Source of the DNA: Anadara kagoshimensis
Lineage: Eukaryota > Mollusca > Bivalvia > Arcoida > Arcidae
Direction of reading: 5' to 3'
DNA length: 64,000 bases
Assembly: GCA_021292105.1 (NCBI GenBank)
Contig: CM037868.1
Span: 29,834,403-29,898,402 of the forward strand
Shown: piece after piece, positions 10,886 through 24,802 of the stretch
Layout of the letters: each line of letters opens with the position of its first letter
Position numbering within the stretch: position 1 is the stretch's first letter
Program-made: the position numbers and the translations under genes
The notes under the pieces: model-generated
Database searches by the model: none
What the model was told of the DNA's origin: nothing
What the model saw: the letters and a program-made list of their open reading frames with translations, nothing else

Positions 10886-11422
10886 CGTGTCTAACTAAAT
10901 GACCACGTGTTCTACTGAATGACCACATGCCCTGCTGAATGACCACGTGTCTAACTGAATGACCACGTGTCCTAATGAATGACAACGTATCTAACTGAAT
11001 GACTACTTGTCTAACTGAATGACCACGTATCTAACTGGATGACCACGTATCTAACTGAATGACCACGTGTCCTACTGAATGACCACGTATCTAACTGGAT
11101 GACCATATGTTTTACTGAATGACCACGTATCTAACTGAATGACCACGTGTCCTACTGAATGACCACGTATCTAACTGAATGACCACGTGTCCTACTGAAT
11201 GACCACGTATCTAACTGGATGACCATATGTTTTACTGAATGGCCACGTATCTAACTGAATGACCACGTGTCCTACTGAATGACCACGTATATAACTGGAT
11301 GACCATATGTTTTACTGAATGGCCACGTATCTAACTGAATGACCACGTGTCCTACTGAATGACCACGCATCTAACTGGATGACCATATGTTTTACTGGAT
11401 GACCACGTGTCTTACTGGTAGG
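10886..11422. repeat. 20-bp minisatellite with 80-bp higher-order unit
   Basis: Monomer GACCACGTATCTAACTGAAT and variants. From 11081 the monomers form an 80-bp higher-order repeat (11081-11160, 11201-11280, 11281-11360, partial at 11361) that includes the divergent monomer GACCATATGTTTTACTGAAT. Many monomers contain CCACGTGT, an E-box. Confidence 0.95.
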
Positions 11423-12714
11423 TCCTGTATCTTCAAGGATGTCTCTTGATGGATCGGGTCAGAACCGAGTACCATGACATGCGTATTTGTTGATCAGTCA
11501 GCTGCTAACCAGCTAAAACAGTTGTCATTCTTCAAAGAAATTCCTCACATAGTGATTGATTTACTTGCCGGGGGTAACACCCCAGGATAACTTCATTTTC
11601 AATCTTCGCCTGTGGCTCAAAGTACAGAAATCTTTGACGGGGTAACCTGCCAAAGCCCTGATATATAAAGACCTGTTTTTAACATCAATAGACCAATAGA
11701 TTTGTCTAAACATAATAAATGGTTGACAATTCATAATTTTTAGATATAGAATACAACGTAATATTACTACTCAAGTTTCGGTTTAATTTTGTGTATACTA
11801 GATAATATCATGTTTTAGGCTTTAAGATGGAGATAAAAATAAAAATAAACAGACGTGATTGAAGTCATGTTGGAGTGCTGTAAGTAACATTAAAACGGAT
11901 ATACATTACACCGATATATCTGATAACATTTAATGCTAACATGTAATTAAAGTCGGTTTGTAAAAATACATTTAATCTATATACACCATATACGGGTAAA
12001 CGTGTTTTATGTTTATTATTGTAAGACTTATCAATCGTGTATCAGTCACGCATTCTTGCTACATATCCGGGTATTAGTTAAATGATCTCCGTGACCAGAC
12101 ACACCTTCTCATGAAGTCACCGTCTTATAATTACAATCTCGTTGGTTGAAAGGTTGAAAATTCATCCTATTCTAGTAAACCAGAACGCCAATTACCTAAG
12201 ACCATTTACGTTTGGTATGTTAAATGTGCGTACATGTGTACTTAGAAAACAAATGGGATAGTTGATGTTTTTACCACACTACCATCATTATGGTCGAAAT
12301 CCTCTCAAAATATAGTCAAACCTTATAGCCAATGGTTTTAAGTCATTCTCTGTAAAAACAAAACTAGCCTTGAAATCACAAGAAAACTCCCAAACTTAAT
12401 TTTTGAATGCCGTTTCCATGGTAACCAAACACATATTACCATTTACTTTATTTCAATAAATTTTGGCGTGTAAGAAGTATGTGGCTAGGATAAGTGATCT
12501 TCCATTTTTGTTTTTAAGACTTTATATTTGTACATGTATGTCCAATCTGTATGATTTAAAAAGTTTGTAATTATTCTGAGATAAGTTGACACTTAAGTAA
12601 GATCACATATGTTAAGGTAATGAGTAAAGCAATATCAGTATAATACCAGCAATGTATAGTAGTGATTATATGAAATACACACATGTACATGTATTTCATG
12701 GTTGGTTACCATGG
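11423..12714. other. non-coding, no gene seen
   Basis: No open frame above background, no terminal repeats and no tandem array seen. Confidence 0.5.
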
Positions 12715-13110
12715 GAACGGCTTTGCTCTGGTTGGGGTATTCAGTCAATATAAAACATAATCAAATGTTTTTATCATAACATAATAAATGACTATGTTTT
12801 AATTTTGTATATTGTAGGTATCGATATACCTATCATTTTGAAATATAAATCAAGGTCACTGGTACAAAGGTCAAGGTCACAGATATACATTTTGATATAT
12901 AAATCAAGGTCATTGGTTCAAAGGTCAAGGTCACAGATATCTAAGAATGATAATAAGGTTAATAATCAGTGTTTCAATTACTTATACAGGTATGCACATG
13001 TATATATTATACATATAAATATATATACGATTCAAATGTCATTGGTTCAAAGGTCAAGGTCACAGATGTAATACTGATACGTTTAAGAGGTAATTGACGA
13101 TGCAAAATGT
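12715..13110 (+). repeat. AAGGTCA-rich dispersed repeat
   Basis: Related to 19045-19600 over most of its length (shared GTTGGGGTATTCAGTCAA, TGTATATTGTAGGTAT, TACAGGTATGCACATGTATA, GAGGTAATTGACRATGCAAA) and more distantly to 29175-30915. It contains three TCAAGGTCA motifs in the context AAAGGTCAAGGTCACAG. Confidence 0.75.
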
Positions 13111-13433
13111 TGGCAAACTTAAATACCTCATACGGGAAAAGTCCCGGCGCAAAGCATCGGGAATTTCCCGTCTATAGGTAACACGTATGAAAACAACAAC
13201 AACGTATGACGTCACAGAAAAAATGCATAGACCATACGTCCAAATCATTTGACGCCACGCGTGCACCACTTTTCTCAAGGTCATTGAAGCGGTCAAATCG
13301 AAGTGAGCTCCATATGGGGAAAAATCTCGCTCGTCTCGTACATCAGAAATGAAAGCAAACAACGATTATCCTGAAAATAATTAATTGAAACTAGTTGTAA
13401 TTTAAAAAGATTGATCAAATACCAGATATTTAC

Positions 13434-13649
13434 GTTCCTTTCGCCATTCTTGCTGATCTCCAAGTGTAGCGTTTCGAGATTTGCGGTGACGTTATTTCTT
13501 TTGATTAGGTCAAAGTTCAATTCAGATCGATAACCACTGTAAGCCAATAAGCGACCGGCATTCCCACGTGCATCAACCATGATCACACAGTATACAATTC
13601 GGGAAGTTACAAAATTTGCCGATTTCAAGTTAGATAAATTGATAACCAT
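13434..13649 (-). CDS. candidate orphan exon
   Basis: 72 codons from an ATG at 13649 to AAC followed by a good donor (gtaaat at 13433). The peptide contains VDARGNAGRLLAYSGY, which faintly recalls the LLAYSGY segment of Roadblock/LAMTOR2-type proteins, but the rest does not match. I could not find a partner exon downstream on the minus strand before 11400. It could be a real first exon, a gene fragment or chance. Confidence 0.25.
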
Positions 13650-15344
13650 AGTTACCTGACACAAAACTATTACGAGGTTAGCATTACCACAGTATATGAC
13701 TTCTACGGTAACTATTTTTCAAAATATTATTACTTAATTGAATGGAAATTTTGAGAGCAAATGTGACCCTCGCAAAATGCAGTGTAAACAAAAATGGCGT
13801 TCGTCAGGAGGGGAAAGACGTTTTCACAAACGGTCGATTTTTAAAAAAAATTAGTAAAATGCATTTTTTCAAAATAATTAATAAACTTTTTTTATGAAAG
13901 TACAGTTAAAACTTATTGACATTTATTCCGAATTGCATGTAAATATTGACAAATCCCCTGTTTGTTTACATGTGACGTGGATATGATCAGCTGATCGAGC
14001 GTAGTATGTCCTTCTAGCGGTGAAGGGGTTAAGGTGCTGACTAGAACCTACTTCAAGTTCAATGACTGCACTTATCAAATTTCAGCTTGGACATAACTGA
14101 TGAGGAAACTGTACATGTTGTACAATAAGATGGATCGCTGTCCCAAAAAGTTGTGATTAAAATAACAAAAATAAAACATTCATGTTGAGTTTAGCAGCTG
14201 ACTGTAGTTGAGATCCACTGGGGTAAGGTCTGGATTGAATCCTTGGAAACCTCCAGGGATGGCGACTGGACTACTGAGATTCCAATAATTTACAGTTCTC
14301 GCCTTCTCAGGAAGAATGAATGGCCGCCTTTGAATATAAAAAATTTAACTGGGGTAAAATCAACAATATCCCGGACTTGGTTCTCGAAAAAAAAGTTGAT
14401 ATAAGTAAATAAATGCCCATTTCTACTCCACCATCCACAGAAGTAAATCTTAAAGCACCATCTTTCCAGTATATCATCCCAGAATGTTCCATTTTAATTT
14501 AGGTGAATAATGAATAATCTTGACTGGGGTATTTAAAAAAAAACTCCATCCCACCATCCTATAGCTAATCGTCACGGTATCAGTGAAAAATATATCTTCA
14601 ACTCTCCAGGGATGCGGGTCCTCATGCAGTGAAACTTAAAGGGGTTGAGGTAAAATTAACATTATTTCGCTACACGCCCGTCAAGTTTTAATCATCATTT
14701 GTTACTAACAATGGTCTGTGCTTTAGAAAATTCTGGTCATGGTCTACTATCATAGTACTAATTAAGCCTGTGAATGTTAAAAGTGTAAGAGGAGCTTACT
14801 CTCATACCACTGTCTTCATATTTAATCCACCCCACCCCCCACCATGTACTTGTTACATATTAATCATCTTCTTTAGTCTTCATTGCAGAGTAGGGCCTCC
14901 TTTTTCTATAAAATAATGTTGCAGCACAACTAAAGTATGTTACAACTACAAACAGGCTGTTGTTGTCAGTAATGATTTTAGCGTCGCATCCGCATTATTC
15001 GTGACATGATCAAGTTTATTCATTTCCATGCAATGATTACATGTTCATGTATGTTGTATTGTTGTATGTCTTTCAGATGTGACAGTGTTTTATTGTATCT
15101 TTTGTAGTGTCACAGTCGGGGTGGGGGTGATTAATTGTGCTAGCTCACAGAGTCAGCACGCCACAGACAAGCTTTCCACTCCCCAACAACATTATTCTAT
15201 AACCAGTCGATAATCCACCCTCTAAGCCAAATGTGAGGCTTGCAGATTGAGGAAGCGGTGACTCAAATTTAAAGGTATTATCATGTATAACACCAGTCAG
15301 ATTGGAACCAAAAACCTTCCGCTCTCCAGGAGGACGCCATACCA
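13650..15344. other. non-coding with short repeat pieces
   Basis: Contains a fragment of the CACAGAGTCAG dispersed repeat near 15142 and a C-rich patch near 14828. No convincing gene. Confidence 0.45.
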
Positions 15345-15695
15345 ATGAGCGACCAAGGCGGTCATAAACAGACTAGATTGTTGACCAAGGGACATTGCAA
15401 GCCTAGGCTTATCAGGGCCCTCAAAAAGTTTTATGGCCGTCTTCACGTTATTGTTGATAAGTTTGATGTCTCTGTGTTCAAGATTGCCCTGGATGTTTTA
15501 GTTCCATGTTCCTTTCTTTTAATATTGAGTACACACGTGGCGGGTGTAACTAGCTAACAGGAGCTGCTTACCCTTCCAGAAAACTGCCTCACTTCCCTGG
15601 TGGAAGTTCACGTGTTTAACTTGTTAGTTTCATGTTTTTTTTTTTACTTTACTTCTGGATTGTGATTTGGACATGGGTTAGTATGTTTGTTTTTC
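15345..15695 (-). repeat. dispersed repeat ending in a 49-mer monomer
   Basis: On the minus strand this contains, in order, one monomer of the 49-bp satellite (15655-15695), a CCACCAGGGAAGTGAGGC-like block and an AGCTCCTGTTAGCTAGTT block. The same order is seen on the plus strand at 34610-34790, and pieces occur at 31660-31760 and 33260-33320. It looks like one mobile family whose terminal segment seeded the large satellite at 8390-10170. Confidence 0.55.
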
Positions 15696-15699
15696 ATTG

Positions 15700-16743
15700 G
15701 TATAACTTCTTGATTTATTAAATGGAGCAATATTGCACTGTGATATGAAATTTTATGATACACATCTTGATTTAAGAAACTGGAGTACATATTTATGCAA
15801 TCCATAATGATGAGAAGGCATTACAACCCGAAAATGTTGTTGTGGTATTGATTAATATTTTCACTATAATGGGCGATTGAATGGCCTTTTGTGTCCCAGA
15901 AAAGATTATACCAAAACTCAGTTCTGTGTGACAGAACAGGATTGATAGACGAAGCAAATAACTATAGTCAGTCCCACTAGCATTGAGTAAGACAAAACAA
16001 CTTATTCTCATCACTGTATTAAAGTTCCATCTCTTCTATTATATTATTCTATTCTGTTATATTGATCTCTTTTTTGAGGGGGGTGTACACAATAATCTGA
16101 TAATGAAAATGGACAATTCTCGGGATAGGCAATGCCTATTTTCATATTAGGTTACAATATAACCAACAACACCAAGGAATTCTACAACTGCATAACTTCT
16201 GTATAGGCATATACACAATACATTTGTGTCTGCATTCCTAGCGAAGTCATTGAAGCTTACCAAACATTTTACATTCATTTGCCAATTTAACCATATCAGT
16301 ATTAGTCACATGTCACACAGGTAACTGTTAAGACTCACTGAGAATATTGTATAAGGATAAGCATTAAATTAAACATTTCTGGATTATAAAAATTACGTTA
16401 TAACTTGTTAGAACTGTACTGTAAGATAGTTGTAATCAAACCAAAATATGTGGTAGAAAAACTAACTGTTGGTTGTTAGTTAAAACTATACAGAGTTTAA
16501 CACTCAGCTCGAAAAAAGGTGTTAAAGCATGGCTTACATGTCGCCGGGATACAGTACAGTACAGACTTGTCAAAAGTTTAACACAAGGCCAAAAAAAGTC
16601 GAATCAGCACCTCATCTATATTATACACCTATATCTCTACAGCTTTATGACAGCTTTCTGCATCTTTTTGGTCCCAGCAACCCATATCTTGGCGACTTGT
16701 CAGTCATGCCTCCAGCTACTGTAGGAGCCACTCTGTTTGTGAC
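15700..16743. other. non-coding with repeat fragment
   Basis: 16190-16325 matches 19470-19600 (TGTATAGGCATATAC, TTGCCAATTTAACCATAT), so it is part of the AAGGTCA dispersed family. No gene seen. Confidence 0.5.
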
Positions 16744-17168
16744 AGTGAAATACCCTTCATATCCATAGAAAATCAAATTTTGAATATAGATCGATATTTT
16801 TCACTTTCTTGTACCCAGTCGTAACAGGAAATTTGTATGCGCATCCGCGATTAGCCCAAAATATATATGCATAGGGTAAAACGTTGGTGCTATGGGGATT
16901 TAACATGTTTAAAAATCAGGCAAATTGCGGATTCTGTTGCGCATATGGAATAAAACGTCACCAAGGACATCGCTTCCGGTGTAAACACCGTAATTTTCCC
17001 CATGTAAAATCCCTATAACGCCAACATTTTCCTTTCTACAGACATATTCTATGACAATCGCGGATGCGCATACAGATTTCCTGTTACGACTAGGTACAAG
17101 TAAGTGAAAAATATCGATCTTTATTTAAATTTATTTAAGTTTCTATGGATATGAAGGGTATTTCATTG
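16744..17168. mobile_element. foldback element with ~100-bp arms
   Basis: The left arm starting at AGTGAAATACCCTTCATATC and the right arm ending in its near complement can pair over roughly 100 bp, including TATGCGCATCCGCGAT and its complement ATCGCGGATGCGCATA. The loop is about 200 bp. No target duplication is clear. Probably a foldback-type MITE. Confidence 0.7.
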
Positions 17169-17298
17169 TTTTTAATAACATTTGTTAGAGGTTCTCTTGT
17201 CGTTCAATAAATTATTTGGCAGCATAATTATTATTCAAATATGTTCTACATTCAACAAAAACATATTAGTCAAATACTAGGCATGATATATCATTTAT

Positions 17299-18149
17299 TT
17301 AATTTTTGGTCACAATAACGAATCCAGGCCCATCATTATATCCGGATGTATTTATTTGGTTACTTCCGTTATTGAAGGATCCACCTCCACTTCCGCCCCA
17401 CAATGTTCTGTTCGATACACTCATTCCTTCTCCTCCTGTGTAACCACCCCCTCCCCCACCGCCATTAGTGTACACACCACTTCCTCCTCCACCAAAGCCT
17501 CCAGCACCTGTTGGAGTTGCCGGTGATATACCTCCGTTCCAGCAGCTTCCGGGGTTTCCTTTGTCGGAGCCAAAGTTGCTTCCACCGGATCCCAACCAAC
17601 CGGCTCCCGCAGTTGTAACATTTCCACCCCTACCACCACGACCACTAATACCAACTACTCCAATTAATGACAAGGATAGCTGTCCACTATATCCGTCATA
17701 CCCTCTATGTGTATTTTCCTCCCCGGATCCACCCCCTCCCCCAGCAGCGATAAGTAAACCCGATCCACCGACATTCCCTGTGTAGACAAACGTTCCGCCT
17801 CCACCACCTCCGGATTCAGAATTGCCACCATTTTGGCCCTTTTGTCCAACAACGATATTAAGAACAGAATGAGCATTCAAGTAGAAAGTTCCTTTGATTC
17901 TCGCTCCGAGGCCGCCGGTTAAGTGGTATGTCATGTTGTTACCATAGCCACCAGCCGCACCATACGCATCAATGGTATAATATCCGGTTTCCGGAACTTC
18001 CCATATTTGTACTCCACCTAAAACATTAAATAGGCATCCATTTCTTGGCCATACATCACCATACCACGTTCTACAACCACAGAGAGTTGGTCCAGTAGGT
18101 CCACTAATGCGCCCACATGTCGTAAATGTTATGTTGAAAGTTGGAGAAC
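17299..18149 (-). CDS. glycine-rich gene, exon 3 (terminal)
   Basis: Enters at an acceptor (ttacag at 18150) in phase 1 and runs 282 residues to TAA. It contains the hallmark ETGYYTIDAYGAAGGYG strand, Gly runs (GGGGGG several times), and FVYTGNVGGSGLLIAAGGGG, typical of the Pfam Gly_rich/ALK glycine-rich fold. Four cysteines in the first 40 residues (TTCGRIS, TLCGC, NGC) probably form disulfides. An AATAAA overlaps the stop codon on the minus strand, so the 3' UTR may be very short. Confidence 0.8.
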
Positions 18150-20455
18150 CTGTAATGTAGATAAGGATAAAATGTAGATTGGACAAATTCACCACATTCC
18201 TTCAAACAAATCAAACACCTCCTAACCATACAATGTAGTGTTAAATTATTAACATTGGACTAATTCACCACACTCAGACAAACAACTCAAACACCACCTA
18301 ACCATACAATGTAGTGTTAAATTATTAACATTGGACTAATTCACCACACTCAGACAAACAACTCAAACACCACCTAACCATACAATGTAGTGTTAAACTA
18401 TTAACATTGGACTAATTCACCACACTCAGACAAACAACTCAAACACTACGTAACCATACAATGTAGTGTTAAATAATTAACACAAATTCACCACACTCAG
18501 ACAAACAACTCAAACACCACCTAACCATACAATGTAGTGTTAAATAATTAACACAAATTCACCACACTCAGACAAACAACCCAAACACCACCTAACCATA
18601 CAATGTAGTGTTTAATAATTAACACAAATTCACCACACTCCGACAAACAGCTCAAACACCTCCTAACCATACAATGTAGTGTTTAATTATTAACACAAAT
18701 TCACCACACTCGGACAAACAACCCAAACACCACCTAACCATTCAATGTAGTGTTTAATAATTAACACAAATTCACCACACTCGGACAAACAACCCAAACA
18801 CCACCTAACCATTCAATGTAGTGTTTAATAATTAACACAAATTCACCACACTCGGACAAACAACCCAAACACCACCTAACCATTCAATGTAGTGTTTAAT
18901 TATTAACATTGGACAAATTCACCACACTCAGACAAACAACTCAAACACCACCTAACCATTCAATGTAGTGTTTAATTATTAACATTGGACAAATTCACCA
19001 CACTCGGACAATCAGCTTAAACACCATCTAACCATTCAGTGTAGTGAAACGGATATGCTTGGTTGGGGTATTCAGTCAAAGTAAAACATAATCAAATGTT
19101 TTTATAATAACATAATAAATGACTCTTTATGGTTTAATTTTGTATATTGTAGGTATTGATATATCTATCATTTTGATCTATAAATCAAGTTCACTGGTAC
19201 AAAGTTGTAGGTCAAAGATGTACATTTTGATATATAAATCAAGGTCACTGGTTAAAAGGTCAAGGTCACAGATGTATAAGAATGATGAAAAGGTTAATAA
19301 ACCGTGATCCAATTACTTATACAGGTATGCACATGTATATGGGAATAGTATAGATATTTACAAATATTCAAAAGTCATGGGGTCAAAGTTCATGGACACA
19401 GATGTAATGCTGTTATGTTAAAGAGGTAATTGACAATGCAAAATGTTTGCAAGCTTCAAAATTTCAAAACTGCTTGACTTTTGTATAGGCATATACGCAT
19501 AAATTGTTTAGTCTGAAATGCATTCCTAACCTATGAGTTATTGACGCTTGCCAACATTTTACGTTGCCAATTTAACCATATGAGTATTACCGTCACAGGT
19601 CCTGGTTTCACAATTATTCCTTAGCTAAGATTTTTTTAACATACATTTAGCAAAATTTAGTCATCTCTTTTTGAAACTATTGATGAATATGTTTGTCAAA
19701 ATAAAATAGAAATATTTTAATTTAGAAGTTATCTTAAAGAGTACCTGTAACGATTTTTTATTTTTACATATGTTATTCTCCATACTGAAATATGACTTAA
19801 TGCGAAAATTTTTTAAAAATCCATGCCGAAATAAGGGAGATATCGGCGAGTTTGTAATACACGTCCCGTTAATTCAAATCAAAAAGCTCGGTTTTGGGGA
19901 CCCCGTGCAGTGACGTCATTTAAGTAAGCAGACCCCACAGAATACTATTTATCTACATTACTTATATAATGAACCAGCTAAAAATTCTTTTTATATTTCA
20001 CGATAAATTCATTTGATGAAGTGAAATTTACATCCGACTGACACCTAGCAATAATTAAGCAAATTATCATTAGTCCACCTTGATAAAAAATTTGTTTTTT
20101 AGACATTCCTTAGACTGAGACCCGTACCTTTAACAACAGGATGTGGTCTTACAATTAACAAAATTGATTGACAGGTGTTCGGATAGCGTAATTTTATGAC
20201 ACCTGTAAATATACTATCCGAATCGTTTGATGTTGTCTTGGATTTAGAATTTCACCTAGGTAAACTGATTGTGATGAATATTATGTTATAAAAAACTAGA
20301 GTTACGGGAGTATGAATAGACTGATAAATGACAATATTATCTAATTTTGAAAAATAACATTTTAAATAAATTTATACCACCGGTCATTCATTTTTAAAGT
20401 TTAATAAATAAATAAATAAATAAATAAATCAATCAATAATTTTTTAATTTTTAAC

Positions 20456-20486
<31 letters not shown>

Positions 20487-23400
20487 GGTTTACCAGAGAG
20501 GGTTGGTTCAGTAGGTCCACTAATGCGGCCACCTGTCGTAAATGTTATGTTGAAAGCTGGAGAACCTGTAATGTAGATAAGGATAAAATGTAGATTGAAC
20601 AAATTCACCACATTCCTACAAACAAATCAAACACCACGTAATCATACAATGTAGTGTTTAATTATTAACATTGGACAAATTTACCACCCTAGGACAGCTC
20701 AAACACCACCTGTTCATACAATGTAATGGAAATTATTATATGTGTTGTTGTTGTTGTTTGTGTTGTTTATTTTGTTGTCATTGTGTTGTTTTTGTTGTTA
20801 TCGTTGTTGTTGTTTTCATTGCGTCTTCGTTGTTTTTGTCATTGTGTTGTTGGTATTATTGTTGCAATGGTATTGTTGTTATTGTTGTTGTCATTGTGTT
20901 GTTATTGTTATCATAGTGTTGTGTTGTTGTCATTGTGTTGTTGTTATTGTTGTTGTCATTGTGTTGTTGGTTTTAATATTGTCATTGTGTTACTTTTCCT
21001 TGTTGTTGTCATTGTGTTTTTGATATTGTTGTTGTTGGTATAGTTGTTGCCATTGTATAACTTTTATTGTAGTTCTCATTGTGTTGTTATTGTTGTTCAT
21101 TGTGCTGTTGGTATTGATTTTGTCATTGTGTTGGTGTTAATGTTGTTTTCATTGTGTTGTTAGGTTGTTGTTAGTGTTGGCATTGTGTTGTTATTGTTGT
21201 CATTGTCTGTTGTTATTGTTGTCATTGTGTTGTTGGTATTGTTGTTGTCATTGTGTTGTTGTTATTGTTGTCATTGTCTGTTGTTATTGTTGTCATTGTG
21301 TTGTTGTTATTGTTTACATTGTGTTGTTGGTATTGTTGTCATTGTGTTGTTGCTATTGTTGTCATTGTGTTGTTGTATTGTTGTCATTGTGTTGTTGTAT
21401 TGTTGTCATTGTTTGTTGTTATTGTTGTCATTGTCTATTGTTATTGTTGTCATTGTCTGTCGTTATTGTTGTCATTGTGCTGTTGTATTGTTGTCATTGT
21501 GATGTTTTATTGTTGTCATCGTGTTGTTGTTATTGTTGTCATTGTGTTGTTGTTTTTGTTGTCATTGTGTTGTTGTTATTGTTGTCATTGTTTGTTGTTA
21601 TTGTTGTCATCGTGTTGTTGTTATTGTTGACATTGTGTTGTTGGAATTGTTGTTGCGATTGTGTTGTTGGAATTGTTGTTGTCATTGTGTTGTTGTTATT
21701 GTTGTCATTGTCTGTTGTTATTGTTGCCATTATGTTGTTGTTATTGTTGACATTGTGTTGTTGGTATTGTTGTCATTGTGTTGTTGTATTGTTTCCATCG
21801 TGTTGTTGTTATTGTTGTCATTGTCTGTTGTTATTGTTGTCATTGTCTGTTGTTATTGTTGATATTGTGTTGTTGTTATTGCTGTCATTGTCTGTTGTTA
21901 TTGTTGTCATTGTCTGTTGTTATTGTTGACATTGTGTTGTTGTTATTGCTGACATTGTGTTATTGATATTGTTGTTGCCATTGTGTTGATGTAGTTATTG
22001 TGCTGTTGTTACTGTTGTTGTCATGGTTTTATTGTTTTTACTGTTGTTGCTTTTGTTAATATTGTTATTGATGTTAGTGTTGTTTTGTTTTTGTTGTTGC
22101 CATTTTGTTGTTAATGTTGACCATAGCAGTTGTTGATGATTTTGTGTTTGATGATGTTGTCATTGCAACTTTATTCTCCTTCTTTATTTGGTTCTCAATA
22201 TCAGACCTGTAGGAAATGAGGGGCAGGGGGTGGCTGGTGCCCCTTTTTTGCTAAAATTTCATTCAGTCTCTAAGACATGTAATTCATTAAAATTCGGTAG
22301 ATATCTCTGTAAAACGCAGTATAATATATATTATTAATTTTATGTTGACGATACGGTTTCCGGAAAATGAACTTTTTCCGTTTTCGTCTTTTTGTTTATT
22401 TATATGATCTTTCTTCCTATTTAACTGTAATTAATTTGGCCCCTCCACTTTTAAATTTGGCCCTTCCACTTTTAATTTTGGCCCCTCCAGTTTTAAATTT
22501 GCTGCTACGGGCCTTAAAATTATATTTTATATGTTCCAAAGAGCGTTTTCATTAACAGTGTCTCCATTTGAATCATTACCATTTATTGTGGATAAAACAA
22601 ACTTTGACCTGTCCGCTTGAACTTTCATTAGGAATATCCATATATATGATGCATTATACACAGTAACGTTAGGATTTGTAGTTAATACGTTAACAATACA
22701 AATGTATGTTTACCATTTCCTATTGATGTAGACGAAATTAAAACAATACAAATGTATGTTTACCATTTCTCTCCCATTGATGTAGATGAAATTATAACAA
22801 TACAAATGTATGTTTACCATTTCCCATTGATGTAGATGAAATTATAAAATACAAATGTATGTTTACCATTTCCTAATGATGCAGTCGAAATTAAAACAAT
22901 ACAAATGTATGTTTACCATGTCTCATTGATGTAGACAAAATTATAACAATTCAAATGTATGTTTACCAATTCCCAATGATGTAGATGAAAGTATAAAAAT
23001 ACAAATGTATGTTTACCATATCCCAATGATGTAGACAAAATTATAACACTACAAATGTATGTTTACCATGTCCCGTTGATGTAGATGAAAGTATAAAAAT
23101 ACAAATGTATGTTTACCATTTCCCAATGATGTAGATGAAATTATAAAAATACAAATGTATGTTTACCATATCCCAATGATGTAGATGAAATTATAACACT
23201 ACAAATGTATGTTTACCATGTCCCGTTGATGTAGATGAAAGTATAAAAATACAAATGTATGTTTACCATTTCCCAATGATGTAGATGAAATTATAAAAAT
23301 ACAAATATATGTTTACCATTTCCCAATGATGTAAACGAAATTATAACAATACAAATGTATGTTTACCATTTCGCAATGATGTAGATGAAATTATAAAAAT

Positions 23401-24771
23401 ACAAATGTATGTTTACCATGTCCCGTTGATTTAGATGAAATTATAACAATACAAATGTATGTTTACCATTTCCCAATGATGTAGACGAAATTATAACAAT
23501 ACAAATGTATGTTTACCTTTTCCCATTTATGTAGACGAAATTATAACAATTGACCATTTCGAAAACACGACAGGGGAGATAACACCTATGAACGAAAACG
23601 AGGCTTGGGGGGCAAGCTACATCCGTCCAGTATAGTTGCAGCGTAGAATATGACGATTGAAACGGGGAAAAAAGACTTTTGTTGTACCCCAGGTTGTACA
23701 AAAGTCTTAAGTATATCACAATCTTCACAATTTATAATCCAAAAATATTTGTCAAAGAGTTTTGATTATTAAAGCATTTATTTGATGTATTTATTACAGC
23801 CGAAAATAGTTTATTTCTTTCATCTGTCAAAATTACTGGACAGTATAGATATCAAGAAATGAATTTCATCTTCTATAGAATTATTATTACATTTAGTGCA
23901 TAATTTATCTTTTTTTTCTATTTTTGAATAACGTCCAATTTAAATTTTTAATCTGTGATGTAATTCTTAATCTGGTTATAAATAATCAGTTTTGTTTTCC
24001 TTATATCTGTGTATGGCCAATGTAAAATTTGATATTTTATAATGTATTAAAATCAGTTTGTCAGTCTTTTTAAGGTAAAATAAACAAAAAATTTCGAAAG
24101 ATTGAAACTTTACTCTAAAAATCTTCATATTTAATTTGATCAACGCCCGTGACATTTAATAGAGTCTTTAAAGTATTCTGTGTTCAACGTCGCTGATTAT
24201 ATGTATCACATTTCGTCTTCCTTATTTAACTTTTTTTTTTATTTCAAGAGGTTCTCAATATATTTAACAAATTTAAACCGCACAAACATTTTTAACTTTT
24301 CATTTTGAAAATTTTATATTTTGAATTTTTTTATTATCATAATTTCATTCTGTAAATATTTCTCGAAGTCAGAACTTCTGTAATAGAAAATTACTGGAAC
24401 CGAGAATCATTCAGTCATTTATTTATTTCAAAAGTGATAGTTTTGACCTGTACGAAAGCGTATATTACATATTTTGACCCACAGGTAAAGGTTGCTAATT
24501 AATGCCGATAATCTGCATACCTTATCAACAGACGCGGCAACTTATCGATAACGGAAGCAAATTCCAAATTCTCATTGGATCAGATGATAGTATATTATAC
24601 GTGGAAAATGTACCTACATGGTGTTAATCTCATTAACGGACTAATTAATTACCTTAATTTATGATGAATATTATGATTCTGAATTACTAGTACCCACACC
24701 AGTTTTGAAACTGCCGTGAATTAATACTTCTAATTTCATGACTTCGTATAGTTAATGACTGTGTATTCAAA

Positions 24772-24802
<31 letters not shown>

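Noticed and set aside
17421-17876. Three frames overlapping the glycine-rich exon on both strands
   Set aside because: Shadows caused by glycine codon bias (GGN/CCN).
20671-21966. Several long open frames (up to 254 codons) on the plus strand and one on the minus strand
   Set aside because: They are translations of the GTT-rich low-complexity array (poly Val/Leu/Cys); open in all frames.
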